In this document: piece by piece, positions 18,229-26,697 of the stretch
Position numbering within the stretch: the stretch's first letter is position 1
How the letters are laid out: each line of letters starts with the position of its first letter
NCBI GenBank assembly: GCA_016212515.1
Contig: JACRFZ010000008.1
Span: 1 to 64,000 of the forward strand
Direction: 5' to 3'
Length of the DNA: 64,000 nt
Source of the DNA: Candidatus Melainabacteria bacterium
GTDB lineage: Bacteria > Cyanobacteriota > Vampirovibrionia > Obscuribacterales > Obscuribacteraceae
Made by a program: the position numbers and the translations under genes
The notes under the pieces: model-generated
What the model saw: the letters and a program-made list of their open reading frames with translations, nothing else
Database searches by the model: none
What the model was told of the DNA's origin: nothing

Positions 18229-20379
18229 TTATTTGACCAGGTCTTTGAAGCCGCTTTCCACTTTGGTGGCAAAGGTGCCGAAAGGAGCAAAGACAGCCGA
18301 GAGCTTGCTTGGGGGCTTGCCCTGCTCGATCTTGTAGGCGATTTCGTCACACTTGTCGGCCTTTTTGGCAATTTTTTCGGCCTGTTTTTCAGGCATATTG
18401 GGCACCAGGCTGACATAAGCCCGGTAGTGCAGAGCGGCTTCGCGCATGGCGGGCGCTTTGTTCTTCCAGAGCTTCTCGAGAGTTTCGGCCAGGCCCAGAT
18501 GAGCTTCCGCCTGACGGGGGTTCAAGTAAGCAGCATTTCTGTATTTATCAATGGCTGATGGATACTGCTTCTTGGAGGCCAGATCTTTAGCCATGGTCAT
18601 CTCCTGGCGAGCCTTATCGCGAGCCTGATCAACCTGGGCCAGACCACGACGGGAGCGCGCCAAAGCGTCTTCGTTGTCGAAGGTGCCGCCCCGTTTGTAA
18701 GCAGCCTCGGCGCTATCCAGATCGCGAATCATGAGGGCCATGTCCGCTACGCTGAAGACCTGTTCTGCCGAGGTGCAATTGGAGATTACCGTTTGCATTG
18801 CCTGGGTGGCTTCCTGGTATTTAAACTGAGCCAGAGCCGCTTCGGCATAGGCTATGCGCTCAGCATCATTGGTAGGAGTGCCGATGGTGGAAAGGTCAAC
18901 GGGCTTACCGGACATGGCGCGCAATTTGGCGTCGGCCAGGCGCAATTCCATGTCGTTGGGATTCATGGCTATGGCTTGTTTAATGAGCCCTTCGGCCGAC
19001 TCGTAATTATTATTGAGGAAGAAGGCACCGTCGGCATCCTTTTGAGCCTTAATCACAAGGGCTCTGGTCATGCCTTTCACAGCCTTCGCATCGCCGGGGC
19101 TAATCTGCAAGACGATGGAATATTCTTTCAGAGCATCATCAGTTTTCTCGAGGCGGAGAGAGACTTCCGCGGCCCGTCTGTGCAGGTCAACGTTGTTGGG
19201 TGAAAGGGCCAGACCGGAGCGCACGTCAGCCAGAGCCAGTTCCAGGTCGCCGCGCCCTTCCCGAATATCGGACATGCGCAGATATGCATCTTCGCTCTCA
19301 GCCTTAATCGAAATCGCTTTCTGATACTCATTGACGGCGGCGACGCGATTGCCCTGCAAGCGATAAACATCGCCCATGGCTATGTGTGCCGGGGCGCTGT
19401 TGCGGTTGAGAGAAATTGAGGTGTTGAGAGACTTCTGGGCATCATCCAGTTGCCCCTGGGCCAGATAAGCAAGACCGAGACCGTAGTGAGCGCCGGCATT
19501 GCTCGACTTGAGCGCAATGGCATCGCTGAAGTCGGTGAGGGCAGCGGCAGTTTCGCCGGTCTTCAGCTCGATTAAACCACGCTGCACAAAGGCAGTGCCG
19601 TACTGAGGATCAAGAGTGATGGCTTTGCTCAAAGAAGCTTTGGCTTCCGGCAGGCGCCCCTGTTCTTTTTGAATTTGACCAAGCACGATATAAGCTTCCG
19701 CAGCATTGGGATCAAGGCGCAGGGCGGTGCGGCATGATGCTTCCGCACTGTTGAGAGCGGCCTGGCGCTGCTGCAAGACAGTCATGTTGGAAGTCTGCAG
19801 GCGATAAAGCTTGACCATGCCCTGACCCACATAAGCAAGAGGGGTCTTGGGATTAACTTTGAGAGCCTGGGTGAATTTCTCATCGGCGGCATCCAGCTTA
19901 AACTGCAGTGCCAGAGCCAGACCCATACCGGTAATGGCGGTGGCATCTTTGGAATTTTTATTGATCGCCTGGCGGAAGGCATCCTGCGCTTCCGGGTATT
20001 TACCGCTCAAGAGCAGCTTCTCGGCGGCAGTCACGTCGGCGGAAAGTTTACCCTTGAAAAGACGGTCGCGAAAACCGTGCACTGCTACCTTCGAACCAAG
20101 GGGCAAGGCGCGGGCCGAAGACTGACCTACACCGGCGCCGGCGGAATTCTTTGAGGCAGCCGCGTTCTTGGCCTGGGCGGCAGGCAAGGTCAAGGCGGAA
20201 ACTGAAAGAGAGGAGGCAAGAAGGGCGAGGGTTAAACCAAGCCTGAGACTGATATTGAGACTATCTGTCCGGCGCCAATTAGAATCGCAATTGCAATTTA
20301 AATTGTGGCGCTCCCCGGTCGGAAGTGTATCAATGGGCTGCAAATGGGTTTTCCTCAAAGCTATGTCCTCGATATTCAT
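18229..20379 (-). CDS. Exported long TPR protein, 716 aa
   Basis: A hydrophobic signal segment lies at about residues 44-70 (G-L-T-L-A-L-L-A-S-S-L and following, ending A-Q-A), preceded by an unusually long 43-residue N-terminal extension; a shorter start is possible but the ATG at 20379 is the one seen. About ten canonical 34-residue TPRs occupy residues 125-470, and further degenerate repeats occupy the C-terminal third. TPR solenoids assemble protein complexes; an envelope scaffold is likely. It is probably co-transcribed with the downstream amidotransferase-like gene. Confidence 0.85.
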   Translation of the reverse strand: MNIEDIALRKTHLQPIDTLPTGERHNLNCNCDSNWRRTDSLNISLRLGLTLALLASSLSVSALTLPAAQAKNAAASKNSAGAGVGQSSARALPLGSKVAVHGFRDRLFKGKLSADVTAAEKLLLSGKYPEAQDAFRQAINKNSKDATAITGMGLALALQFKLDAADEKFTQALKVNPKTPLAYVGQGMVKLYRLQTSNMTVLQQRQAALNSAEASCRTALRLDPNAAEAYIVLGQIQKEQGRLPEAKASLSKAITLDPQYGTAFVQRGLIELKTGETAAALTDFSDAIALKSSNAGAHYGLGLAYLAQGQLDDAQKSLNTSISLNRNSAPAHIAMGDVYRLQGNRVAAVNEYQKAISIKAESEDAYLRMSDIREGRGDLELALADVRSGLALSPNNVDLHRRAAEVSLRLEKTDDALKEYSIVLQISPGDAKAVKGMTRALVIKAQKDADGAFFLNNNYESAEGLIKQAIAMNPNDMELRLADAKLRAMSGKPVDLSTIGTPTNDAERIAYAEAALAQFKYQEATQAMQTVISNCTSAEQVFSVADMALMIRDLDSAEAAYKRGGTFDNEDALARSRRGLAQVDQARDKARQEMTMAKDLASKKQYPSAIDKYRNAAYLNPRQAEAHLGLAETLEKLWKNKAPAMREAALHYRAYVSLVPNMPEKQAEKIAKKADKCDEIAYKIEQGKPPSKLSAVFAPFGTFATKVESGFKDLVK

Positions 20380-20460
20380 TACTCTACGAACCTCCCTGGG
20401 GCCCAGGAAAGCAGCTTAAGCATGCCATTTCAGGCTCTGAAAAGCATGGGAGAGAAATAA

Positions 20461-20970
20461 TCATGAATTTCGACCGGAATCGGGAACATGAAGCCCTTCC
20501 ATCCAGAGATAGCGCTCTAAATCGAGCAATTCGTCTTTAAAAACCACACCCTCGGCCATCAACAGTTGCATCTGCATGTCCGGAGGAATATCGGCAATTT
20601 TATGGGTACTGAGCCCGCCCCTGGCGTTTACAACCCGGTGCCAGGGTACATTGCCGGAATGAAAAGCGACCTCGCCTGTCCCGGATTTGCCGCCCTTAGC
20701 GCAGGCAGCCGGTGGCAGTGCATTGAGAGCCCAACCAACTCCCTGAGCCGAAAGCCTTTTGTTCAACTTATGGGAAATCAATCCGTAGGTGAGCACGCGC
20801 CCTACCGGAATGCGCTGCACCAGCTCGTAAACCTGGTGGAAGACCGGCTTCTCGCAACCTGGCTGTGACTCTTTTTCTAGAGCCCCGGCACTTGAGCGTA
20901 AAGCCTTTTTCGATTTAGCAGCCTTGTGGGAGGCGGACCGTTCAGGAGGCAAATTGGTACCCTTCAACAA
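20461..20970 (-). CDS. Alkyltransferase-like (ATL) DNA-repair protein
   Basis: A 169-residue protein. From about residue 45 it matches the DNA-binding domain of O6-methylguanine methyltransferases: VYELVQRIPVGRVLTYGLIS and the recognition region VPWHRVVNARG. The catalytic Cys of the P-C-H-R motif is replaced by Trp (P-W-H-R), the hallmark of alkyltransferase-like proteins such as E. coli YbaZ, which bind O6-alkylguanine and pass it to nucleotide-excision repair instead of repairing it. An additional basic N-terminal tail (K/S/A-rich, about 45 residues) is unusual. The start is TTG at 20970. It lies 27 bp from the end of the upstream hydrolase gene. Confidence 0.9.
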   Translation of the reverse strand: MLKGTNLPPERSASHKAAKSKKALRSSAGALEKESQPGCEKPVFHQVYELVQRIPVGRVLTYGLISHKLNKRLSAQGVGWALNALPPAACAKGGKSGTGEVAFHSGNVPWHRVVNARGGLSTHKIADIPPDMQMQLLMAEGVVFKDELLDLERYLWMEGLHVPDSGRNS

Positions 20971-20997
20971 CTACATTCAGATAAGCGGCACCCTAGT

Positions 20998-22068
20998 TTA
21001 ACCCTTCTTTTCAAATACGGCCCTGCCGCCAAGATAACCGGCAGCATCGTCTTTCAGCCACTGGAGCTGTTGCTTATCGCCTTTCAAATAGGCATCGAAG
21101 AAGGCAATGGAAAGCCTGGAGATCATAGTTTGAAAGCCGCCGTCTTCATCTTTGCCCTTGCGCCTGCGCCCACCGAAAATGCCGTGGTCGCCGTCTTTGA
21201 AATTGACGAGATATTGATTGGGAGCCTGAATGCCGCTGAAGGGAATCAACCGTTCCTGGGCAGTGGTATCACCTATGGGCGAGTTATCTTCCGTGCCGGT
21301 CATGAGCATGCCGGGAATCTTGATTTGTCCATAGACCTCTTCCGGCTTACGACCGCGCAAGTTGACGGGGGGACTGAGATAGAGAGCAGCTTTCACTCTG
21401 GCATCGGCAAAGTTCATATTGAATCTGCCCGCCCCGTAGTTTTGACCGGCAAGGGCCATGGTGGTGCCGGCACCGAAGGAGTGGCCCGCCAGACCGATGC
21501 GACTGAGGTCGAGCTTACCGGCCAGGCGGGAATCACTCTGGTTGCGCCTGGCCAGCTCATCGAGTACGAACTTCACATCTTCGATGCGTAACTTCAGATT
21601 GCTGTAATTGGCCCCTTTGGATAGCTCGCCTCGAATGGCATTTACATCGCGGGCGCCGCTGGACTTCCACAGACTTTCATCGCTGCCCGGATGCTGCAGA
21701 TGGACGGCCACATAGCCGTGCTCGGCCAGGCTTTCACCCAGATAAAGAGCGGCCTCGCGGGAACCACCCAAACCATGGGAGAAGATAACCACCGGCATGG
21801 GTGCCACCTGACGGGAGGCGGCGCCAAGGGGCAGGTATATTTTTACGGGCACGGTGCGATTGCGTTCTTTGTCGTGCCAATCATCATATAAGGTCTGACA
21901 CTTTGTAGAAGGGACCGCAACCGGGATGGCGGCGTTGCCGCGAGCCAGGCGCGACTTGATAATGCCCGAGAGATTCTCACAGCGCCCCGCCGCACCGGCG
22001 CTCAAAAGCAGGGTGCAGGCCAGGAAACCCACCATCAATTTACTATGTTGAAATTTGCCGATTCCCAT
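20998..22068 (-). CDS. Exported alpha/beta hydrolase (dienelactone / PAF-acetylhydrolase-like)
   Basis: A signal peptide (about residues 12-29 of the listed form, rich in Leu/Ala, ending A-G-A-A) precedes an alpha/beta hydrolase domain. The oxyanion motif is IFSHGLGG, the nucleophile elbow is LAGHSFGAGT, and the C-terminal GDHGIFGG region supplies the catalytic His. Similar exported proteins are platelet-activating-factor acetylhydrolase-like or dienelactone-hydrolase-like esterases. The ATG at 22068 is preferred, as it places the signal peptide near the N-terminus; the longest frame extends to 22140. A paralogous hydrolase lies at 44,869. Confidence 0.85.
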   Translation of the reverse strand: MGIGKFQHSKLMVGFLACTLLLSAGAAGRCENLSGIIKSRLARGNAAIPVAVPSTKCQTLYDDWHDKERNRTVPVKIYLPLGAASRQVAPMPVVIFSHGLGGSREAALYLGESLAEHGYVAVHLQHPGSDESLWKSSGARDVNAIRGELSKGANYSNLKLRIEDVKFVLDELARRNQSDSRLAGKLDLSRIGLAGHSFGAGTTMALAGQNYGAGRFNMNFADARVKAALYLSPPVNLRGRKPEEVYGQIKIPGMLMTGTEDNSPIGDTTAQERLIPFSGIQAPNQYLVNFKDGDHGIFGGRRRKGKDEDGGFQTMISRLSIAFFDAYLKGDKQQLQWLKDDAAGYLGGRAVFEKKG

Positions 22069-22309
22069 TTTCGCTGGCCCTCTGTCAAAATGTAGCGGTA
22101 CTTTCCTTAATACGGAAAACGACCTGCAAAAGTTCAACAAAAACTCCTTAATTCTGCAAATTCATCTTCAGGAAAGGCAGATGATTGCATGGGCAGATTA
22201 AATGTTCCCGGGCAATTGAACTTTTTGCCAAGCCGATACGTTTGATTAACCAGAGAGATGTGCGCCGAGCAAGACCTCACAAACCACCCCTGAGTTCCGG
22301 AGAAATTCC

Positions 22310-23512
22310 ATGAAAAGCCAAGCAGTAAAAGCCTTACTTCTGGTATCAACCTTACTTGCTACCTCTATTGTCATAGAACAAAGTGCGGACGCTCGAGGTG
22401 GCGGCGGTCACGGGGGTGGCGGCGGCAGAGGCGGCCGAATGGGCGGCCGGGCAGGGCTGAGAGGCAGCCTAGGCGGTGGTCGCGAGGGCGGCTTGCAGGG
22501 TCTGCGTGGTCGCTTCGGCGGTGGTGAAGGGCAAACAGGCGGCGAGGGTCTTGGCCGCTTCGCCGGGCAAGGCGAGCGCTCCCGTTCACAAGCAGGTCAG
22601 AATTGGCGCGCACGCTTCGGTCAAGGGCAGGGAAACAACAGCCACACAAGTAGCCACAGTTCCCTTTCAGAGAGCGGTCTGGCACCGGCAGGCACAAGAC
22701 AGGCTACCGTAAGAGACTACGGTTCCGCAGGCAACAATGCCCGCACTTCCAGTCATGAAGGCACCACCCCCAACGGCGGCGATTACAGCCGCGACAGATC
22801 AGTCTCGTACAGCAAAGACACCGGTCTCACTAAAACTGTCTCCCAGCAAGGCACAACGGCCAAGGGCGGTGAGTATGATGCTTCTAAAACTATGACTTAC
22901 AGCAAGTCCGACGGCTTCTCCAAAGACACGAGCGTACAGGGCACTACTGCCGCCGGCGGCACCTACGACCGCAGCAAGCAAGTCACCGCCGGTCAGGGCG
23001 AAGGCTACGACAAAACCGTCAACATGACCGGCACTACTGCCGGTGGCGGCACCTTTGACCGCAACAAGCAAGTCAGCGCCGGTCAGGGCCAGGGCTACGA
23101 CAAATCCGTCAACATGACCGGTACCACAGGGGCCGGCGGCACCTTCGACCGCAACAAACAAGTCACCGCCGGTCAGGGCCAGGGCTACGACAAAACCGTC
23201 AACATGACCGGCACCACAGGGGCCGGCGGCACCTTTGACCGCAACAAACAAGTCACCGCCGGTCAGGGTGAAGGCTACGACAAAACCGTCAACACCACCG
23301 GTACCACCGGCAGTGGCGGCACCTACGACCACAACAAAGAAGTGAGCGCCGGCCAGGGCGAAGGTTACAGCAGAGCCTTCAACACCACGGGCACGACGGC
23401 AAGCGGCAAAAACTACAGCCGTTCCCGCGGTCGCGGCCGCGGTTACCGACCGCCGGAAGAGGTCAGCGAGACCGAAAACAGCGATAAGGTTAATGCCGGT
23501 GCAAGCAAATAA
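22310..23512 (+). CDS. Exported Gly-rich protein with 30-residue tandem repeats
   Basis: A 400-residue protein with a signal peptide (residues 1-28, ending S-A-D-A-R). It continues with a Gly/Arg-rich stretch (about 30-110) and then seven full plus one partial 30-residue repeats starting at 22,760. The consensus begins G-T-T-x-x-G-G-T-[FY]-D-R-x-K-Q-V and continues T-A-G-Q-G-x-G-Y-D-K-[TS]-V. The C-terminus is Arg/Gly-rich. A GGAG ribosome-binding site precedes the ATG. Such repeats form extended surface or matrix structures; the exact function is unknown. Confidence 0.8.
   Translation: MKSQAVKALLLVSTLLATSIVIEQSADARGGGGHGGGGGRGGRMGGRAGLRGSLGGGREGGLQGLRGRFGGGEGQTGGEGLGRFAGQGERSRSQAGQNWRARFGQGQGNNSHTSSHSSLSESGLAPAGTRQATVRDYGSAGNNARTSSHEGTTPNGGDYSRDRSVSYSKDTGLTKTVSQQGTTAKGGEYDASKTMTYSKSDGFSKDTSVQGTTAAGGTYDRSKQVTAGQGEGYDKTVNMTGTTAGGGTFDRNKQVSAGQGQGYDKSVNMTGTTGAGGTFDRNKQVTAGQGQGYDKTVNMTGTTGAGGTFDRNKQVTAGQGEGYDKTVNTTGTTGSGGTYDHNKEVSAGQGEGYSRAFNTTGTTASGKNYSRSRGRGRGYRPPEEVSETENSDKVNAGASK
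22760..23446 (+). repeat. Seven in-frame 90-bp tandem repeats
   Basis: Unit starts fall exactly every 90 bases (22,760; 22,850; 22,940; 23,030; 23,120; 23,210; 23,300; partial at 23,390). Units four to six are nearly identical at DNA level and the outer ones diverge, the pattern left by recent internal expansion. No frame disruption. Confidence 0.9.
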
Positions 23513-23682
23513 GGGCCGGCATCGATGTAACTAGGTCGGACCCTCTCTGAACCGCCCGCCCGAGTCGACTAATTTGACGACAATTTGACGAAGCAGATAT
23601 TAGCCTGTCTACAGCAACGGACAAGCAAAGCACCTGCTTCGTCTTTTGCGCTTACTAAAAATCTAACAGGAGCGCATTTTCT

Positions 23683-24066
23683 ATGCCATTTCATCATGCC
23701 GAAATCGACCATTCCATTGCCTCCGATTCCAGGCCGCCCATGGGGAACCTTCTTCTTGCCGATAACACCCTATCCGACTTCCATGCATCCAAAAACGCCA
23801 TGTCCAATCCGCCGGTTCCAGGTGAATTCGGAAATGTAGAAATCGACTTTGGCGACCAAAAACATCAACCGCAAATGACTTTGGCAGCGGCCGAAAACCG
23901 CCCGCCGACCGTATCCGGACCGGGATGCGAGTTTGTCATCAGGCAAGTACCGTCTCCCGGTTTTCCCAATGAGCATGAGGTAGACGTCAAACCCCCGAAA
24001 GACGGCGGCAGTTGCGTAGTTGTAATTCCGCCAAGAGGTGACGGGATGCCCCGAAGTGATTACTAA
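23683..24066 (+). CDS. Small hypothetical protein, 127 aa
   Basis: Not recognised. A Pro/Asp-rich 127-residue protein without signal peptide or hydrophobic helix, probably largely disordered, with a short beta-like segment (C-E-F-V-I-R-Q-V and S-C-V-V-V-I-P-P-R) toward the C-terminus. The ATG at 23683 has AGGAG about ten bases upstream, which supports translation in this frame over the overlapping frame at 23,585. Confidence 0.55.
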   Translation: MPFHHAEIDHSIASDSRPPMGNLLLADNTLSDFHASKNAMSNPPVPGEFGNVEIDFGDQKHQPQMTLAAAENRPPTVSGPGCEFVIRQVPSPGFPNEHEVDVKPPKDGGSCVVVIPPRGDGMPRSDY

Positions 24067-24152
24067 AGTTCTTGGTTTCCGCTAGAATTAACCATGGTGG
24101 CATCATCGTTAGCTCTGCGATCAACAGTAAACTAAGGAACGGCTGAAGAACC

Positions 24153-24857
24153 GTGCAGAAGAATTTCTCTTTGCTCATCTCTGTTGCGCTGCTTTTCTGC
24201 ACGGCACTTAACTCTGAGGCGCAAGCCAAACCGGGCGCTCATAGAGCAGGCGGCAGAGACAAATATGCGATAAAAGACATCGACTTAGATTTGCGAGATT
24301 GGGGGCGACTCAAGGCCAATCTGCGCGAAGACGCCATGGTCATTGACGACCCGCTCAGAGACTATACCGTTTGCTGCAAAGCACCTGATTGGATGGTTTC
24401 CGTTTATTCCAAGAAACGCAAACTGCTGACCACGATACCGCTTTCCAAATATGACGGCGGCCTGACCGGCAGGCTGACCAAGATGACCGGCGGCGGCTTT
24501 CAAAAAGGTCGGGAGTGGCAAGTTATCGGCGAGGGGAAAGTACTCGGCTATCTCTGTACGATTAGAGGCATAAAGCCCGATGCCAAAAACCCCAGAGATC
24601 GATCTTGCTGGAGGCATTACGCTGCCAGAGAAATTCCTGTCAAACCACAGGTCTTAGACTTCTACTACAAAAGCTGCGGCATACCACCCATGGACGGCTT
24701 CTGCCTGAAGTTTGTCACCGGCAGCGACATGCCCTCAACCCTCATCGAAGCCCACTCAATTAAAGACCGGAAAACCAATGGCGATCCCTTTGCCATTCCA
24801 GCAGGTCTGAAGAAAGCCAGCCTGGAAGAAGTAATGTTTGTACAACAAGATTTCTAG
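24153..24857 (+). CDS. Exported hypothetical protein (paralogue family)
   Basis: A 234-residue protein with a signal peptide (about residues 1-26, ending S-E-A-Q-A-K). The mature part is a mixed beta-rich domain with paired Cys (C-C-K-A-P and later Cys), ending in P-F-A-I-P-A-G-L-K-K-A-S. The terminal phrase and general layout recur in the products at 28,350 and 60,669, so these appear to be divergent paralogues, with a weak resemblance to DUF4412-type exported proteins. The start is GTG at 24153. Function unknown. Confidence 0.7.
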   Translation: MQKNFSLLISVALLFCTALNSEAQAKPGAHRAGGRDKYAIKDIDLDLRDWGRLKANLREDAMVIDDPLRDYTVCCKAPDWMVSVYSKKRKLLTTIPLSKYDGGLTGRLTKMTGGGFQKGREWQVIGEGKVLGYLCTIRGIKPDAKNPRDRSCWRHYAAREIPVKPQVLDFYYKSCGIPPMDGFCLKFVTGSDMPSTLIEAHSIKDRKTNGDPFAIPAGLKKASLEEVMFVQQDF

Positions 24858-24884
24858 TACGGCCAGTTTATCAGTGGGGCTGGC

Positions 24885-26654
24885 TCAGCCCAGCATGGCC
24901 AGAAGTCGCTGGCGCATGCCTTCAGAAAGCGCACTACCATAGTTCTCCAGGGCCGCCAGACACTTTTGCCGTTCCTGTGCAGTAGGAGCGTATTCAGAGC
25001 GCAGGGACATCAGGGCATTGTCGACAGTAGCCAGCACCAATTCATTCTGACCGCGCTTGAGCACCAACCAGCGCGCCTCCAAAAGGTAGGGCAGGCTCTG
25101 CCAGCGACGAGAGCGGGCGATGGCTGCAATTGCACAAACTGCGGCCGGTGACTGCGGCGCCCGGCAAAACACCTGCCAGAGATCTCTGTCGTCCAGGGCA
25201 AAGCCTGGCTGCCTCCGCCCCCTGCCCGAGAGCAGCCGTTTGGCCACCTTATGGCAGTGGCGACTGCCGTCCAGAAGACAGTCCTTGAACAAATTCACCT
25301 TCTCGACTGAGCCTGGCGCTTGCGGGCCCGGATTAGCGGTCTCATCGAGCAATATGGCATAAGCACCGGCTCTCACCGGGGCTAACCCGCTCAAAACCAG
25401 AGGTTCTATCTTCTCAGTCAGAACAGACTGGGGCAGTGCTTTTCCACATTCAAGTAAAGCCGCAAGCAGGGTGGGCAAGACAGGATCGGTAACCCTGGTG
25501 CTTGCCAGGCGATCCAGGTAAAAGGCAAAAGGGTCAAGGTCTTTCAAAATATAGCGAGCCAAAAGCCGCACCCGACCGGAGCGATCAAGAAGGGCTGCGA
25601 TAGCCGCATCTCTTAGCTGCTCAGAGCTCTCTACTTCCTGTAATTTGCGCAGTGCCTCCACTCTGATCGCCGGGTCGGCGTCACCGAGAAAAGTACGATA
25701 AGAAATTTGGGACAAATTTATAAAACTCGAATCAAAATCTGAGCCGGAGCCTGAACCAGAGCCAGAACCTGAAGCGAAAGCCTCCACCCCGGAATCCAGA
25801 GAAAGCATAGCCATGAAAGCCTTCAGCCTCAGGCGAGGGTCCGAAGATCTTAGTCCCACCTCCACAAGCAAGGCCTGATCGGATTTCTCACAGATATCTG
25901 CGGCGTAGCGGCGCAGCCCCTTGTCTTTGCCCTTGAGATAATCGGCCAAAACAGCCCGCCCTTCACCGACCAGGCACTGCCGCTCCAATAGGGCAGCCAG
26001 TTCCCTCACCCGGGGCTGCCCGGAACGGCTCAAGACTGCAATCAGCCCCAGATTATGGGCAAAACGCGGGCCATACTCTACTTTCCCGGCCCGCGCCGTG
26101 AGCGCCTCGGCGGCAATTCTCGCCACTTCCGGCACCCAGTCTCGGCCCCGCAGCAAAAGAAAGGGCAGCTCCTCACCAGTCCACACGCCGGCCAGTCGCT
26201 GCACGGCTTGTTCTCGCAAGTAGCCGCTGCGATTGAAGGAAAGACTGCCCATTACTGCCGGCGGCGGCGTCAGCTCAGCAAATTCACCGGGCACTTCCAG
26301 AGCATAGGTGCGCATTCTGGTGTCTATGAGGGGCAGTTGCTCCGGTGCCGCCGCCGCAAGAATCTTGCTCACCACCTCCCAGGCCAGTTCCCGCAGGGAG
26401 GGGTTCTCATCCAGAGAGAGGGCGGTGACAATATACAGATCGCTCAGTTGGCACTGCCCGGCAATGTTCTCCAGCGCCTGCATGGCCAGCAAGCGCGAGC
26501 GCGACAGAAGACCCGCTTTCACGGCATGGGGCACAGAGAGCGGCAAGCCGAAAATAGACTCTCCCCTGGAAAACCTGGACACTTCCATCAGGTACTTCCA
26601 GATCGCCTGCCCCGAGTCCGGCTGGGATTCAGATGTAGGAACCTCACTACTCAC
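24885..26654 (-). CDS. HEAT-repeat protein with Ser-Gly linker
   Basis: A 589-residue cytosolic alpha-solenoid. Repeated helical units such as P-S-L-R-E-L-A-W-E-V, D-P-A-I-R-V-E-A-L-R-K-L and S-G-R-V-R-L-L-A-R-Y are typical HEAT/armadillo repeats, which bind proteins. About residues 295-306 form a (Ser-Gly)n linker encoded by hexanucleotide repeats, which splits the solenoid into two halves. No signal peptide. It is the last gene of a leftward run with the TPR gene (44-bp gap) and the exported protein at 28,350. Confidence 0.8.
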   Translation of the reverse strand: MSSEVPTSESQPDSGQAIWKYLMEVSRFSRGESIFGLPLSVPHAVKAGLLSRSRLLAMQALENIAGQCQLSDLYIVTALSLDENPSLRELAWEVVSKILAAAAPEQLPLIDTRMRTYALEVPGEFAELTPPPAVMGSLSFNRSGYLREQAVQRLAGVWTGEELPFLLLRGRDWVPEVARIAAEALTARAGKVEYGPRFAHNLGLIAVLSRSGQPRVRELAALLERQCLVGEGRAVLADYLKGKDKGLRRYAADICEKSDQALLVEVGLRSSDPRLRLKAFMAMLSLDSGVEAFASGSGSGSGSGSDFDSSFINLSQISYRTFLGDADPAIRVEALRKLQEVESSEQLRDAAIAALLDRSGRVRLLARYILKDLDPFAFYLDRLASTRVTDPVLPTLLAALLECGKALPQSVLTEKIEPLVLSGLAPVRAGAYAILLDETANPGPQAPGSVEKVNLFKDCLLDGSRHCHKVAKRLLSGRGRRQPGFALDDRDLWQVFCRAPQSPAAVCAIAAIARSRRWQSLPYLLEARWLVLKRGQNELVLATVDNALMSLRSEYAPTAQERQKCLAALENYGSALSEGMRQRLLAMLG

Positions 26655-26697
26655 AGCCCCAAGTTTACCACCCTGAGCATTGCAAAAACGCCTGCCC

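Noticed and set aside
22799..23332. Long leftward frame opposite the repeat region
   Set aside because: It is the antisense of a Gly/Thr-rich repeat gene; its composition (Val/Gly/Ala repeats) is a by-product of those repeats.
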